Of a stretch of 64,000 nt of DNA, positions 51,610 through 60,660 are shown piece after piece. A model generated the notes under the pieces. It was given only the letters and a program-made list of their open reading frames with translations. It did no database searches and was not told where the DNA came from. Position 1 is the first letter of the stretch; each line of letters begins with the position of its first letter. The stretch spans positions 62,001 through 126,000 of the forward strand of contig NZ_JAUDRH010000011.1 in assembly GCF_030381805.1 (NCBI RefSeq), read 5' to 3'. The translations under genes and the position numbers were made by a program. The stretch comes from Chlorogloeopsis sp. ULAP01. Lineage in GTDB: Bacteria > Cyanobacteriota > Cyanobacteriia > Cyanobacteriales > Nostocaceae.

Positions 51610-52977
51610 TTACCACTCAGCTAAAGCAGTAAAGACAGCTTGTTGCAAATCAGGTGTTAAAGCAGCACTGTTTACTAACTGCTGCAATTTTCGTCTTCCT
51701 GTTTCTGGAGCAAGATTTTTTAATGCGGCGATCGCGTGCAGTCTTACCAGCGCATCTGCATCTGCCACAAATTGAATTAGAGGTTCAACAGCTTCTTTTT
51801 TGCCTAATTGTCCTAAAGACAGTGCGATCGCTTTTTTAACTGTGGCGATTTCAACTGCTGGGTGCCTTTGTTGCAAGATAGTTAATAGTATTTGTGCTGC
51901 GATCGGGGTTAACTGCGGATTGGTGACTCGCCCCAAAACCGTAACGATTTCCTGCCACAGTGTCATTGCTCCCAGTTGGTTGAGTGCGGTTTGAAGATAT
52001 TCAAGAGCCTTGGCGTTCTCCATCCAGCCCAGAGCGCGGATAATTTCCAATTGCAATTTTTCTGGTGTATTGGGAGATATCAGCACTTCAAATAAGTACA
52101 TAGCAGCATCGTTACCACCAATCCGAGACAAGGCAATTGCCGCTGCACAACAAACCTCAAGATTAAAATCATAGAGCTTGGTTTTGAGTTTGTTTGCTAA
52201 ATCTAACGAACCGCACAAATCAGGACGAAAACCTAAACCTAGCACTGCTTCTCGTCTCACAGAGGCAGCGACATCATCCAAAGCTTTTAAAAGTGTCGGT
52301 GGTACACGAAGATCATGAAAGCTAGTGAGGGCTTCAATGGCGACGACACGGACGGCTACTTGTGGATCTTCTACTACGCTCAACAGTGGTGCGATAGTTT
52401 CTTGGTGTCTAATTAAGGAAAGCGATCGCGCGGCTAATAAACGTGTACTTTCTTGTGCAAGCAATTCTGTGAGAGCGTTAATAGCAAGTGTACCACTTTG
52501 ACCCAATGCTGCTGTAGCTACAGTCTTTAGTTCTTCATCTTCTTCCGTTTTCAGCAATTCGATCAAAGCAGCTATTGCTTCTGGATGTCGATACTCTCCC
52601 AATACACGTGCTGCATACCAACGTAATTCTTCTTCTGCCTCTTCATCTATCAGGATCTCAACCAATGAGGGAATAGCGATTATTCCTAAATTTACAAATA
52701 CTTTAGCAATCTCCCAGCGCTGCTGAAAATCTCCAACTGCAAGGACACATAGTGCTAAACTCAGCAGTTTTTCTCGATTTTCTACTTCTTGTGGATTTTT
52801 TAAATTTTTTTCTAAAACCAACTGTTGCAGGCATTGAATTAGCAACTGCCAGTCACCTGCATCATGTGCTGTCTGCGCTTCCAGTAAAAGCTGATGGAAA
52901 GTATTCACAGTTTGCTCAATTCCCTGCGATTCCAAGGTGGATTTTTGGAAATTTACTCTATGTTTTACCAATTTCAC
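51610..52977 (-). CDS. HEAT-repeat protein in the nirB position
   Basis: A 455-residue protein built almost entirely of HEAT-like helical repeats from about residue 85, for example EEELRWYAARVLGEYRHPEAIAALIELL, DEELKTVATAALGQSG and PQVAVRVVAIEALTSFHDLRVPPTLL. These resemble phycobilin-lyase-type repeats. No membrane segments or catalytic motif. It is divergent from nirA, the position of nirB in Anabaena, a gene needed for full nitrite reductase activity. The identity with nirB is inferred from position and repeats. The shared 400-bp spacer probably also contains its promoter. Confidence 0.8.
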   Translation of the reverse strand: MKLVKHRVNFQKSTLESQGIEQTVNTFHQLLLEAQTAHDAGDWQLLIQCLQQLVLEKNLKNPQEVENREKLLSLALCVLAVGDFQQRWEIAKVFVNLGIIAIPSLVEILIDEEAEEELRWYAARVLGEYRHPEAIAALIELLKTEEDEELKTVATAALGQSGTLAINALTELLAQESTRLLAARSLSLIRHQETIAPLLSVVEDPQVAVRVVAIEALTSFHDLRVPPTLLKALDDVAASVRREAVLGLGFRPDLCGSLDLANKLKTKLYDFNLEVCCAAAIALSRIGGNDAAMYLFEVLISPNTPEKLQLEIIRALGWMENAKALEYLQTALNQLGAMTLWQEIVTVLGRVTNPQLTPIAAQILLTILQQRHPAVEIATVKKAIALSLGQLGKKEAVEPLIQFVADADALVRLHAIAALKNLAPETGRRKLQQLVNSAALTPDLQQAVFTALAEW

Positions 52978-53072
52978 TGAAACTTTAGGAGATTACAAGT
53001 AATACTCACCTTCAGAATATCTGCGATCGCCTGTAGTCAAAAGCGTTAACTGTAACTTTTCGCTCAGTTTTA

Positions 53073-53085
53073 TGCAAAAAACGCA
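53073..53085 (+). promoter_or_regulatory. Candidate NtcB site upstream of nirA
   Basis: TGCA-N5-CGCA (53073-53085) is one base from the TGCA-N5-TGCA motif described for NtcB in Synechococcus. It lies about 40 bp upstream of the NtcA box and about 90-100 bp before the predicted transcription start, a normal place for a LysR activator. Confidence 0.45.
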
Positions 53086-53123
53086 TTTTTATCATGCATT
53101 TTATACAATTTTGCTTACATTTC

Positions 53124-53165
53124 GTAACAACGTATACGAAATTTATGTATTTACAACTTTAAGTT
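53124..53165 (+). promoter_or_regulatory. NtcA-activated promoter of the nir operon
   Basis: GTAACAACGTATAC (53124-53137) is a perfect GTA-N8-TAC NtcA box. It is followed after exactly 22 bp by TAAGTT (53160-53165), a TA-N3-T -10 element. This is the canonical layout of NtcA-activated promoters, without a -35 box. Transcription would start near 53172, leaving a leader of about 210 nt before the nirA ATG. The 52978-53380 spacer holds no other gene. Confidence 0.85.
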
Positions 53166-53380
53166 TAACTTAAGCAGATGTGAGTCATCACAAAATCAAT
53201 ATTCAAACTTAAAGATTGACCAAACTTCCCTCATTTTAGGGGGCAGGGTGAATATAACTTTTTCCTTATACCTCCTAAATTTAAATCACCGGGAAGATAT
53301 GAGGCGAAAGGTTGATCGATGATTAGTCAAAAATCCAGAAAATTTTTTTGGAAGCAGCAAATTGCAATGAGAATTTACTC

Positions 53381-55015
53381 ATGACAAACGCAGCAACTAC
53401 CACAGCCAGCCTCAATAAGTTCGAGAAATTTAAGGCAGAAAAAGATGGACTCGCCGTCAAGGCTGAGATTGAAAAATTTGCCTCTTTAGGTTGGGAGGCA
53501 ATGGACGAAACGGATCGCGATCATCGCCTAAAGTGGGTGGGTGTGTTCTTTCGCCCAGTCACACCAGGTAAATTTATGATGCGGATGCGGATGCCCAACG
53601 GGATTCTCACTCATCATCAAATGCGAGTGTTAGCAGAAGTAGTGCAGCGTTACGGCGATGACGGCAGCGCTGACATTACTACTAGACAGAATATCCAATT
53701 AAGAGGCATCCGTATAGAAGACTTACCGGAAATCTTTAACAAATTTCATACAGTCGGCTTAACCAGTGTGCAATCAGGGATGGATAACGTCCGCAACATT
53801 ACTGGCGATCCAGTAGCGGGATTGGATGCGGATGAGTTATTCGACACTCGTGAGTTGGTGCAACAAATTCAAGACATGATTACCAATAAAGGCGAAGGTA
53901 ATTCAGAATTCACCAACCTACCACGGAAATTTAATATTGCCATTACCGGTGGACGAGATAATTCCGTTCACGCAGAAATTAACGATTTGGCTTTCGTGCC
54001 AGCCTTTAAAGATGACACGGGGACAAGGGGAGGTGGAGACACGGAGAATATTTTTGATAATTTCTCCGCGTCTGATTCACTCTCCACTTCCCAAAAAATC
54101 TTTGGCTTTAACGTTCTAGTCGGAGGCTTCTTTTCTGGCAAACGCTGTGAAGCAGCCATTCCTCTAAATGCGTGGGTACTGCCAGAAGATGTAGTTGCCT
54201 TGTGTAGGGCGGTTTTGGAGGTTTTTCGCGACTGCGGTTTACGCGCCAATCGTCAAAAATCCCGCCTGATGTGGCTAATTGATGAATGGGGTTTAGAAAA
54301 GTTTCGCCTAGAAGTCGAGAATCACTTGGGTAAGTCATTATTGCCCGCAGCGCCAAAAGACGAAATTGATTGGGAAAAACGCGATCACATTGGGGTACAC
54401 AAGCAAAAGCAACCAGGATTAAACTATGTCGGCTTGCACGTTCCTGTCGGTAGGTTAACCGCCGATGATATGTTTGAAATCGCACGTCTAGCAGAAGTGT
54501 ACGGTAGCGGTGAAATCCGCCTCACAGTTGAGCAAAATGTAATTATCCCCAATATTTCTGACTCACGCTTGGTGATGTTTTTAACAGAACCGCTGCTAGA
54601 GAAGTTTTCAATTACCCCTAAACAATTAACGCGATCGCTCGTTTCTTGTACCGGCGCACAATTTTGCAACTTTGCCCTCATTGAAACAAAGCAGCGTGCT
54701 TTAGCAATGATTAAAACCCTAGAAGAAGAGCTAGAACTCACTCATCCAGTGCGAATCCATTGGACTGGTTGTCCTAACTCTTGCGGACAGCCCCAAGTAG
54801 CAGATATCGGCTTGATGGGAACCAAAGTCCGTAAAAACGGCAAAACAGTAGAAGGGGTTGACATCTATATGGGCGGCAAAGTTGGCAAAGAAGCACATTT
54901 GGGAACTTGCGTGCAAAAAGGCATTCCCTGCGAAGACTTACAGCCTGTATTGCGAGACTTACTCATTCAGAACTTTGGGGCGAAACCGAGGCAAGAAGCT
55001 TTGGTGAGTCATTAG
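53381..55015 (+). CDS. nirA: Ferredoxin-nitrite reductase with in-frame repeat insertion
   Basis: A 544-residue enzyme reducing nitrite to ammonium with ferredoxin electrons. The siroheme/4Fe-4S cysteines are Cys423, Cys429, Cys464 and Cys468 (SCTGAQFC and GCPNSCGQ), and the substrate-side motifs DITTRQNIQLRGI and LTVEQNVIIPNI are present. Between VPAFKD and IFGFNVLVGG there are 27 extra codons (54014-54094) coming from a dispersed repeat. ATG at 53381 matches the family start (TNAATTTASLNKFEKFKAEKDG). A TTG at 53348 would add 11 residues. First gene of the nir-nrt operon under an NtcA promoter. Whether the enzyme stays active is not known, but the frame is intact. Confidence 0.95.
   Translation: MTNAATTTASLNKFEKFKAEKDGLAVKAEIEKFASLGWEAMDETDRDHRLKWVGVFFRPVTPGKFMMRMRMPNGILTHHQMRVLAEVVQRYGDDGSADITTRQNIQLRGIRIEDLPEIFNKFHTVGLTSVQSGMDNVRNITGDPVAGLDADELFDTRELVQQIQDMITNKGEGNSEFTNLPRKFNIAITGGRDNSVHAEINDLAFVPAFKDDTGTRGGGDTENIFDNFSASDSLSTSQKIFGFNVLVGGFFSGKRCEAAIPLNAWVLPEDVVALCRAVLEVFRDCGLRANRQKSRLMWLIDEWGLEKFRLEVENHLGKSLLPAAPKDEIDWEKRDHIGVHKQKQPGLNYVGLHVPVGRLTADDMFEIARLAEVYGSGEIRLTVEQNVIIPNISDSRLVMFLTEPLLEKFSITPKQLTRSLVSCTGAQFCNFALIETKQRALAMIKTLEEELELTHPVRIHWTGCPNSCGQPQVADIGLMGTKVRKNGKTVEGVDIYMGGKVGKEAHLGTCVQKGIPCEDLQPVLRDLLIQNFGAKPRQEALVSH
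54014..54094 (+). repeat. 81-bp repeat inserted in frame in nirA
   Basis: Encodes DTGTRGGGDTENIFDNFSAS and a further short polar stretch. Its core at 54038-54072 matches the reverse complement of 51493-51527 at 34 of 35 bases. It is a multiple of three and has no stop, so the nirA frame continues. Borders are inferred from where the nitrite reductase family sequence stops and resumes. Confidence 0.8.
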
Positions 55016-55085
55016 CTAATAGTTCATGGCTAATGGTTAATTGCAATCAACAATTAGCAATTAACCACTAACAATGTACTAACCA

Positions 55086-55223
55086 CTGTACGGGCGGGTT
55101 TAAAAGATAAATTATCAGTTTGAACGGCAAGATTATCAACAAAACCCGCACGGCAGTCGCTACAACGGAGCGGAGCCGGAGACTCCGAAAGCTCCGGGGA
55201 ACCTCCAAGGGCGCGCTGCCTCC
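55086..55223 (+). repeat. Composite hairpin repeat, copy 2 (with flanking STRR)
   Basis: Reverse complement of the repeat at 50085-50190, sharing AAACCCGCACGGCAGTCG and CAAGGGCGCGCTGCCTCC. At its left GCGGGTTT (55094-) and AAACCCGC form an inverted pair. It is flanked by heptamer-like runs (CAATTAACCACTAAC before, CTACTAACCACTATCCACTA after). It lies between nirA and nrtA in the 252-bp gap. Confidence 0.7.
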
Positions 55224-55267
55224 TCTACTAACTACTAACCACTATCCACTATCCACCACCAACACAA

Positions 55268-56593
55268 ATGAGCAGTTTTTCGAGAAGAAAATTTATTATT
55301 ACTACAGGTGCAGCCGCAGCAGCTTCTATTTTGGCTCACGGTTGCTCCTCCAGTAACTCTAACTCAGCTACAACAAGTAATGGCACACCTTCCGCCGTAC
55401 CTGCTGCTAATTCAACTGCTGTAGCTAACGCTCCCAAAGTAGAAACAACCAAAGCTAAGTTGGGATTCATCGCTCTCACTGATTCTGCTCCCTTGATTAT
55501 TGCCAAAGAAAAAGGTTTCTTTGCCAAGTACGGCATGACAGATGTTGAAGTGAGCAAGCAAAAATCCTGGCCTGTAACCCGTGATAACTTAAAAATTGGC
55601 TCGGCTGGTGGCGGCATTGATGGCGCACACATCCTCAGCCCCATGCCCTATCTCATGACCATTAATGATAAAGTGCCGATGTATATCTTGGCACGGTTAA
55701 ATACTAACGGTCAGGCTATCTCTGTTGCCAATAAATTGAAAGACTTGAAAGTTGGTTTACAGAGTAAAGGGCTAAAACAAGCTGCCGATCAAGCCAAAGC
55801 CAATAAACAAGCCATGAAAGTTGCAATGACTTTTCCTGGTGGCACCCACGATTTGTGGATGCGCTATTGGCTCGCAGCTGGCGGCATCGATCCCAATCAA
55901 GATGTGGCTTTGGAAGCAGTACCACCCCCACAAATGGTGGCAAATATGAAAGTCGGTACTGTCGATGCCTTTTGTGTGGGAGAGCCTTGGAACGCCCAAT
56001 TAGTAAGCCAAAATTTGGGTTATACAGCCTTGGTAACAGGTGAGTTGTGGAACAACCATCCAGAAAAAGCCTTTGCTATGCGCAAAGATTGGGTTGATAA
56101 AAATCCTAATGCTGCCCAAGCACTGTTGATGGCAATTATGGAAGCCCAACAGTGGTGTGATGCGAGTGAAAACAAAGAGGAGATGTGCAAAATCTGCTCC
56201 GATCGCAAATACTTTAACGTTGCCGCCGCAGATATTTTAGAACGGTCTAAAGGCAATATTGACTATGGCGATGGACGCAAGCAACAAAACTTCCAATATC
56301 GGATGAAGTTTTGGGCTGATAATGCCTCCTATCCTTACAAGAGCCACGATACTTGGTTTTTAACAGAAGAAATTCGCTGGGGCTATTTACCACAAGATAT
56401 CAAGATTAAAGAAATAGTAGACCAGGTGAACAGAGAGGACTTGTGGAAGAAAGCCGCTAAAGCCCTTGGTGTTGCTGATGCAGAAATTCCTACCAACACT
56501 TCTCGCGGTGTAGAGACTTTCTTTGATGGTGTCAAATTCGATCCAGAAAAACCAGAAGCATACTTAAAAAGCTTGAAAATCAAGAAAGTCTAA
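55268..56593 (+). CDS. nrtA: Nitrate ABC transporter, substrate-binding lipoprotein
   Basis: A 441-residue periplasmic nitrate/nitrite-binding protein. The N-terminus has a twin-arginine-like SRRKFIITTGAAAAAS and a lipobox LAHGC, so Cys is probably lipidated. The mature domain has KLGFIALTDSAPLIIAKEKGFFAKYGM, MPYLMTINDKVPMYILARLNTNG and the ligand-side GGTHDLWMRYWLAAGGIDPNQD, typical of NrtA/CmpA proteins. A Ser/Asn/Ala-rich linker (about residues 30-60) follows the anchor. It starts the transporter genes of the nir operon. A similar domain is fused in nrtC. Confidence 0.95.
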   Translation: MSSFSRRKFIITTGAAAAASILAHGCSSSNSNSATTSNGTPSAVPAANSTAVANAPKVETTKAKLGFIALTDSAPLIIAKEKGFFAKYGMTDVEVSKQKSWPVTRDNLKIGSAGGGIDGAHILSPMPYLMTINDKVPMYILARLNTNGQAISVANKLKDLKVGLQSKGLKQAADQAKANKQAMKVAMTFPGGTHDLWMRYWLAAGGIDPNQDVALEAVPPPQMVANMKVGTVDAFCVGEPWNAQLVSQNLGYTALVTGELWNNHPEKAFAMRKDWVDKNPNAAQALLMAIMEAQQWCDASENKEEMCKICSDRKYFNVAAADILERSKGNIDYGDGRKQQNFQYRMKFWADNASYPYKSHDTWFLTEEIRWGYLPQDIKIKEIVDQVNREDLWKKAAKALGVADAEIPTNTSRGVETFFDGVKFDPEKPEAYLKSLKIKKV

Positions 56594-56706
56594 TTATCAC
56601 TTTCAAGGCTAGACAATTAGCATATTTACTAATGTCCTAGCCCATTTATTTGGTTTGTAAAAATATCTCAACAAGTCCACTGGATCGCAATTGGAGAATT
56701 AGGATC

Positions 56707-57549
56707 ATGGCTGCTATTCTTGGAAGTCGTACTATCAGAAAAAAGAACCGTAGCAATTTTAATAAATTAGTATCTAGAAAAATCATTCCTCCCTTAGTAG
56801 CCATCGCTATTTTTCTGGTAATTTGGCAATTACTATGTTTAAACCCTAACTTTAAATTACCAGGGCCAATAGAAACAATTTCCGAAACATGGGATCCTTT
56901 TATAATTAATCCATTTTTCGATAATGGTGAAACTGATAAAGGCTTAGGTTGGCAAATACTTAATAGCCTTGGCAGAGTTGGTTTGGGCTTTTCGTTAGCT
57001 GCGGTTGTCGGTATTGTATTGGGAATTGTGATTGGCGCTAATAAATTACTCAATAATGCAGTAGATCCCATTATCCAAGTCTTGCGAACTGTACCACCTC
57101 TAGCATGGTTGCCAATTTCCTTGGCAGCATTTCAACAGGCAAATCCTTCAGCTATTTTCGTGATTTTTATTACATCCATTTGGCCAATTTTGATTAACAC
57201 CATAGTAGGTGTGCAACACATTCCCCAAGACTACATCAATGTTGCCAGGGTGTTACGGCTCAAAGGAGTCAAGTATTTCTTTAAAATAGTTTTTCCTGCC
57301 ACTGTTCCTTATATCTTTACAGGATTGCGAATTGGTATCGGTTTATCTTGGCTAGCAATTGTAGCTGCGGAAATGTTGGTTGGTGGTGTAGGAATTGGTT
57401 CATTTATTTGGGATGCCTACAATACAACAACAGAAACCAATTTAAGTGAGATTATCATAGCTCTCATCTATGTCGGCTTGGTTGGCTTATTTCTAGATAA
57501 ATTAGTCGCTTTTGTCGCTAGCAAAGTTGTAGCAGTAGAACAGAAATAG
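56707..57549 (+). CDS. nrtB: Nitrate ABC transporter, permease
   Basis: A 280-residue inner-membrane permease of the NrtB/CmpB/SsuC group with six helices. It has the ABC permease coupling region AANPSAIF-like section and the EAA-type loop INVARVLRLKGVKYFFKIVFPATVPYIFTGLRIGIGLSWLAIVAAEML. ATG at 56707 has GGAGAATTAG before it. An earlier in-frame start at 56650 would add 19 residues of low quality. It lies 113 bp after nrtA. Confidence 0.93.
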   Translation: MAAILGSRTIRKKNRSNFNKLVSRKIIPPLVAIAIFLVIWQLLCLNPNFKLPGPIETISETWDPFIINPFFDNGETDKGLGWQILNSLGRVGLGFSLAAVVGIVLGIVIGANKLLNNAVDPIIQVLRTVPPLAWLPISLAAFQQANPSAIFVIFITSIWPILINTIVGVQHIPQDYINVARVLRLKGVKYFFKIVFPATVPYIFTGLRIGIGLSWLAIVAAEMLVGGVGIGSFIWDAYNTTTETNLSEIIIALIYVGLVGLFLDKLVAFVASKVVAVEQK

Positions 57550-57581
57550 TCATCATTAGTCAATAGTCATTAGCTAAAAAT

Positions 57582-57637
57582 AAATGACAAAACACAAATA
57601 ACAAATGACCAATGACAAAGGACAAATGACCAATGAC
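57582..57637 (+). repeat. STRR heptamer array running into the nrtC start codon
   Basis: Eight in-register heptamers: AAATGAC, AAAACAC, AAATAAC, AAATGAC, CAATGAC, AAAGGAC, AAATGAC, CAATGAC. The last one contains the nrtC ATG (57633-57635), and the units AAAGGAC include the only ribosome-site-like AAAGGA, 10 bp before it. Confidence 0.85.
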
Positions 57638-59621
57638 TACTTTTGTTGAAGTTGACCATGTTGACCGTGTATTTGATATTCCCAATGGTGGTAAATATAT
57701 CGCCCTAAAAAATATTGATTTAAAAATTCCGCAAGGGGAATTTATTTCCCTGATCGGACACTCTGGTTGTGGTAAATCCACCTTGCTTAATATCATTGCA
57801 GGTTTAGATCAAGCAAGTGTTGGCGGTGTGACTCTAGAAGGGCGGGAAGTCAAAGAGCCAGGGCCAGACCGGATGGTAGTATTTCAAAACTACTCGTTGC
57901 TCCCCTGGTTAACAGTTCGGGAAAATATTGCTCTGGCTGTGGATGAAGTGTATCAAGATAAGTCAAAGGGCGATCGCCGCAGTATTGTCGAAGAGCATAT
58001 CGACATGGTGGGGCTGCGTCATGCAGCCAAAAAACGTCCCAGCGAGTTATCTGGTGGGATGAAACAACGGGTGGCGATCGCTCGCGCCCTAGCCACGCGT
58101 CCTAAGTTGTTACTGCTAGACGAACCCTTTGGGGCATTGGATGCCTTAACACGGGGTAGCTTGCAAGAACAATTAATGAAAATTTGTAATGAACACAACG
58201 TTACCTGTGTGATGGTGACACATGACGTGGATGAAGCTCTATTGTTGAGCGATCGCATTGTCATGCTCACCAACGGGCCAGAAGCTCATATCGGGCAAAT
58301 TCTGGAAGTACCTATCCCCCGCCCCCGCCAGCGTTTGGAAGTAGTCAATCATCCCAGCTACTACAATCTGCGGAACGAAATGATTTACTTCCTCAACCAG
58401 CAAAAACTCCTCAAAAAACGCAAAGCTGGGCAGACTCAAACACCAGCAGTTATATCCTCTGGCGGTTTAGAAAAAGTCAACCTAGAAATTGGCTTTATGC
58501 CCCTAACTGATGCTGCACCCTTAATTGTGGCAAAAGAAAAGGGCTTCTTAGCTGCTTATGGATTAGAAACAGTCACCCTTAGCCGCGCAGCCAATTGGAC
58601 GGAAATCGCCAAAGGTGTTGCTACTGGTAAATTAGATGCCGCTCAGATGCTTGCTGGTATGCCCCTTGCCCTGACTTTAGGCGCTGGTGGCAAAACACCC
58701 ATCCCCGTAGTCAACGCTCTGAATCTCTCCCGCAACGCTAACGCCATCACCTTAAGCAAGAAATTGTACAGCGAAGGTGTCAGAACCCTAGCTGACTTAA
58801 AAGCTGCGATTAACGCCTCTCCCGATCAAATTCTGACTTTGGGAATAGTGCATCCAACGGCAATGCAGAATTTAATTCTGCGTTACTGGCTAGCTGCTGG
58901 TGGCATAGATCCTGATCGGGATGTCAGCCTGACGGTAGTGCCACCAACGCAAATGGTTGAGCAACTCAAAGCCGGCACTATTGACGGTTACTGTGCTGGG
59001 GAACCTTGGAACTCTCTTGCTGTTCATGAAGACGTAGGTTTTGTTGCCGCCACCGCTTTGGAAATTTGGTCGGGACAACCGAAAAAAGTGCTGGGAGTAC
59101 GGGAAGATTGGGCGCAGAAATACCCAGAAACTTATATCGCTCTAGTCAAAGCACTGTTAGAAGCCTGCAAATACTGCGACGATCTCCGCAACCGCGAAGA
59201 AGTTTTGGAATTAATTTGCCGCCCTGAGTACCTTGATATCAATCCTGCTTACGCCCGTCCCGGTTTTACCGATCCCTACGATCGCGGCGATGGCACAAAA
59301 CCGCAGGAACTAAGAGCATACAACCAGTTTTATCTCAATCAAACCAACTATCCAAACCGTACTGAATTGCTGTGGATGGTTACCCAAATGGCGCGTTGGG
59401 GCTTAGTACCCTTTCCTAAAAACTGGGTGGAAGTGATTGAACGAGTCTGCCGCACAGATGTATTTGGAGCGGCTGCACGCGATCTCGGCTTGCTCGATAT
59501 CGGACAAGATGACCCTATTCACTTGTTTGATGGTAAAGTCTTTAACCCTTCTAAGCCGATAGAGTATCTCAACAGTCTGGAAATTAAACGTCAGATCCGT
59601 GTTGAAGAAGTATTTATTTAG
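57633..59621 (+). CDS. nrtC: Nitrate ABC transporter, ATPase with C-terminal NrtA-like domain
   Basis: A 662-residue protein of two parts. Residues 1-260 are an ABC ATPase: Walker A GHSGCGKST (Lys49), signature LSGGMKQRVAIARAL, Walker B LLLLDEPFGALDALT. From about residue 280 there is an NrtA-like domain (LEIGFMPLTDAAPLIVAKEKGFLAAYGL, RYWLAAGGIDPDRDVSL). In known NrtC this domain regulates transport in response to ammonium. Length is usual. Paired with NrtD as ATPase heterodimer. The start lies in a heptamer repeat. Confidence 0.95.
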   Translation: MTTFVEVDHVDRVFDIPNGGKYIALKNIDLKIPQGEFISLIGHSGCGKSTLLNIIAGLDQASVGGVTLEGREVKEPGPDRMVVFQNYSLLPWLTVRENIALAVDEVYQDKSKGDRRSIVEEHIDMVGLRHAAKKRPSELSGGMKQRVAIARALATRPKLLLLDEPFGALDALTRGSLQEQLMKICNEHNVTCVMVTHDVDEALLLSDRIVMLTNGPEAHIGQILEVPIPRPRQRLEVVNHPSYYNLRNEMIYFLNQQKLLKKRKAGQTQTPAVISSGGLEKVNLEIGFMPLTDAAPLIVAKEKGFLAAYGLETVTLSRAANWTEIAKGVATGKLDAAQMLAGMPLALTLGAGGKTPIPVVNALNLSRNANAITLSKKLYSEGVRTLADLKAAINASPDQILTLGIVHPTAMQNLILRYWLAAGGIDPDRDVSLTVVPPTQMVEQLKAGTIDGYCAGEPWNSLAVHEDVGFVAATALEIWSGQPKKVLGVREDWAQKYPETYIALVKALLEACKYCDDLRNREEVLELICRPEYLDINPAYARPGFTDPYDRGDGTKPQELRAYNQFYLNQTNYPNRTELLWMVTQMARWGLVPFPKNWVEVIERVCRTDVFGAAARDLGLLDIGQDDPIHLFDGKVFNPSKPIEYLNSLEIKRQIRVEEVFI

Positions 59622-59688
59622 TCATTAGTTAATGGCTAATGGTTAATAGTTAATCGCAATTAACAACCAACAATTAACAAATTACCTC

Positions 59689-60528
59689 ATGCGAACCATC
59701 AATAAAAATAATCAAATCAATCAACAGCCAATCCAAAAAGTAGGAAATTTTCTGGAGATTGAGGGTGTAACCAAAATTTACCCAACTCCGGATGGCCCTC
59801 ATACAGTGCTGGATGGAGTTAATCTCAAGGTTAGTGAAGGCGAATTCATTTGTATTATTGGTCACTCTGGCTGTGGTAAATCTACGCTGCTCAATATGGT
59901 GTCTGGCTTCAATACACCTACTGATGGTGTAGTCTGCTTACAAGGCAAGCCGATCGCCGAACCAGGACCAGATCGAATGATGGTATTCCAGAATTACTGT
60001 TTGCTACCTTGGCTGAGTGTCTTTGAGAACGTTTACTTAGCTGTTGATTCTGTATTTCCCAAAAAAACCCAGGCAGAAAAACGAGCGATCGTTAAAGAAC
60101 ATTTAGCAATGGTAGGGCTGACAGAAGCGGCTGAAAACAAACCTCATCAGATTTCTGGTGGGATGAAGCAGCGAGTCGCGATCGCCCGCGCCCTCGCAAT
60201 CCGTCCCCAAGTTTTGATTCTAGATGAACCCTTCGGGGCATTAGATGCCATCACTAAAGAAGAATTGCAAGAAGAACTCCTGCAAATCTGGCGCGAACAT
60301 CAAGTCACAGTGTTGATGATTACCCATGACATTGATGAAGCTATTTTCTTGGCCGACAGAGTTGTGATGATGACTAACGGCCCTGCTGCTAATATCGGTG
60401 AAGTCTTAGAAATTCCCTTTTCCCGCCCCCGCAATCGTCGCCGCATCATGGAAGATCCCCAGTACTACAACTTGCGGAATTATGCCCTTGACTTCCTATA
60501 CCGTCGCTGCGCTCACCCTGAAGAGTAG
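59689..60528 (+). CDS. nrtD: Nitrate ABC transporter, ATPase
   Basis: A 279-residue ABC ATPase: Walker A GHSGCGKST (Lys64), VFQNYCLLPWLSVFENVYLAV, signature ISGGMKQRVAIARALAIRPQ, Walker B VLILDEPFGALDAIT and a switch His in MITHDIDEA. It forms the second nucleotide-binding subunit of the NrtABCD transporter. The spacer before it (67 bp) contains heptamer-like ATTAACAACCAACAATTAAC. Confidence 0.95.
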   Translation: MRTINKNNQINQQPIQKVGNFLEIEGVTKIYPTPDGPHTVLDGVNLKVSEGEFICIIGHSGCGKSTLLNMVSGFNTPTDGVVCLQGKPIAEPGPDRMMVFQNYCLLPWLSVFENVYLAVDSVFPKKTQAEKRAIVKEHLAMVGLTEAAENKPHQISGGMKQRVAIARALAIRPQVLILDEPFGALDAITKEELQEELLQIWREHQVTVLMITHDIDEAIFLADRVVMMTNGPAANIGEVLEIPFSRPRNRRRIMEDPQYYNLRNYALDFLYRRCAHPEE

Positions 60529-60660
60529 TTTTAACGATTTCTAAGGATCTTACGCTTTGTTTCAGAAATTTTGTTCATAAATCTAGAAAAAATCCAGCTA
60601 GGGTAATTGCTCTATCGCTCCTAGATATCACTGTGTATTTTTTCACTTAGGAAGGCTTGC

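Noticed and set aside
57582..57637. Heptamer array considered as a CRISPR
   Set aside because: Units are 7 bp, contiguous, without spacers, and no cas genes are present. It is STRR-type DNA.
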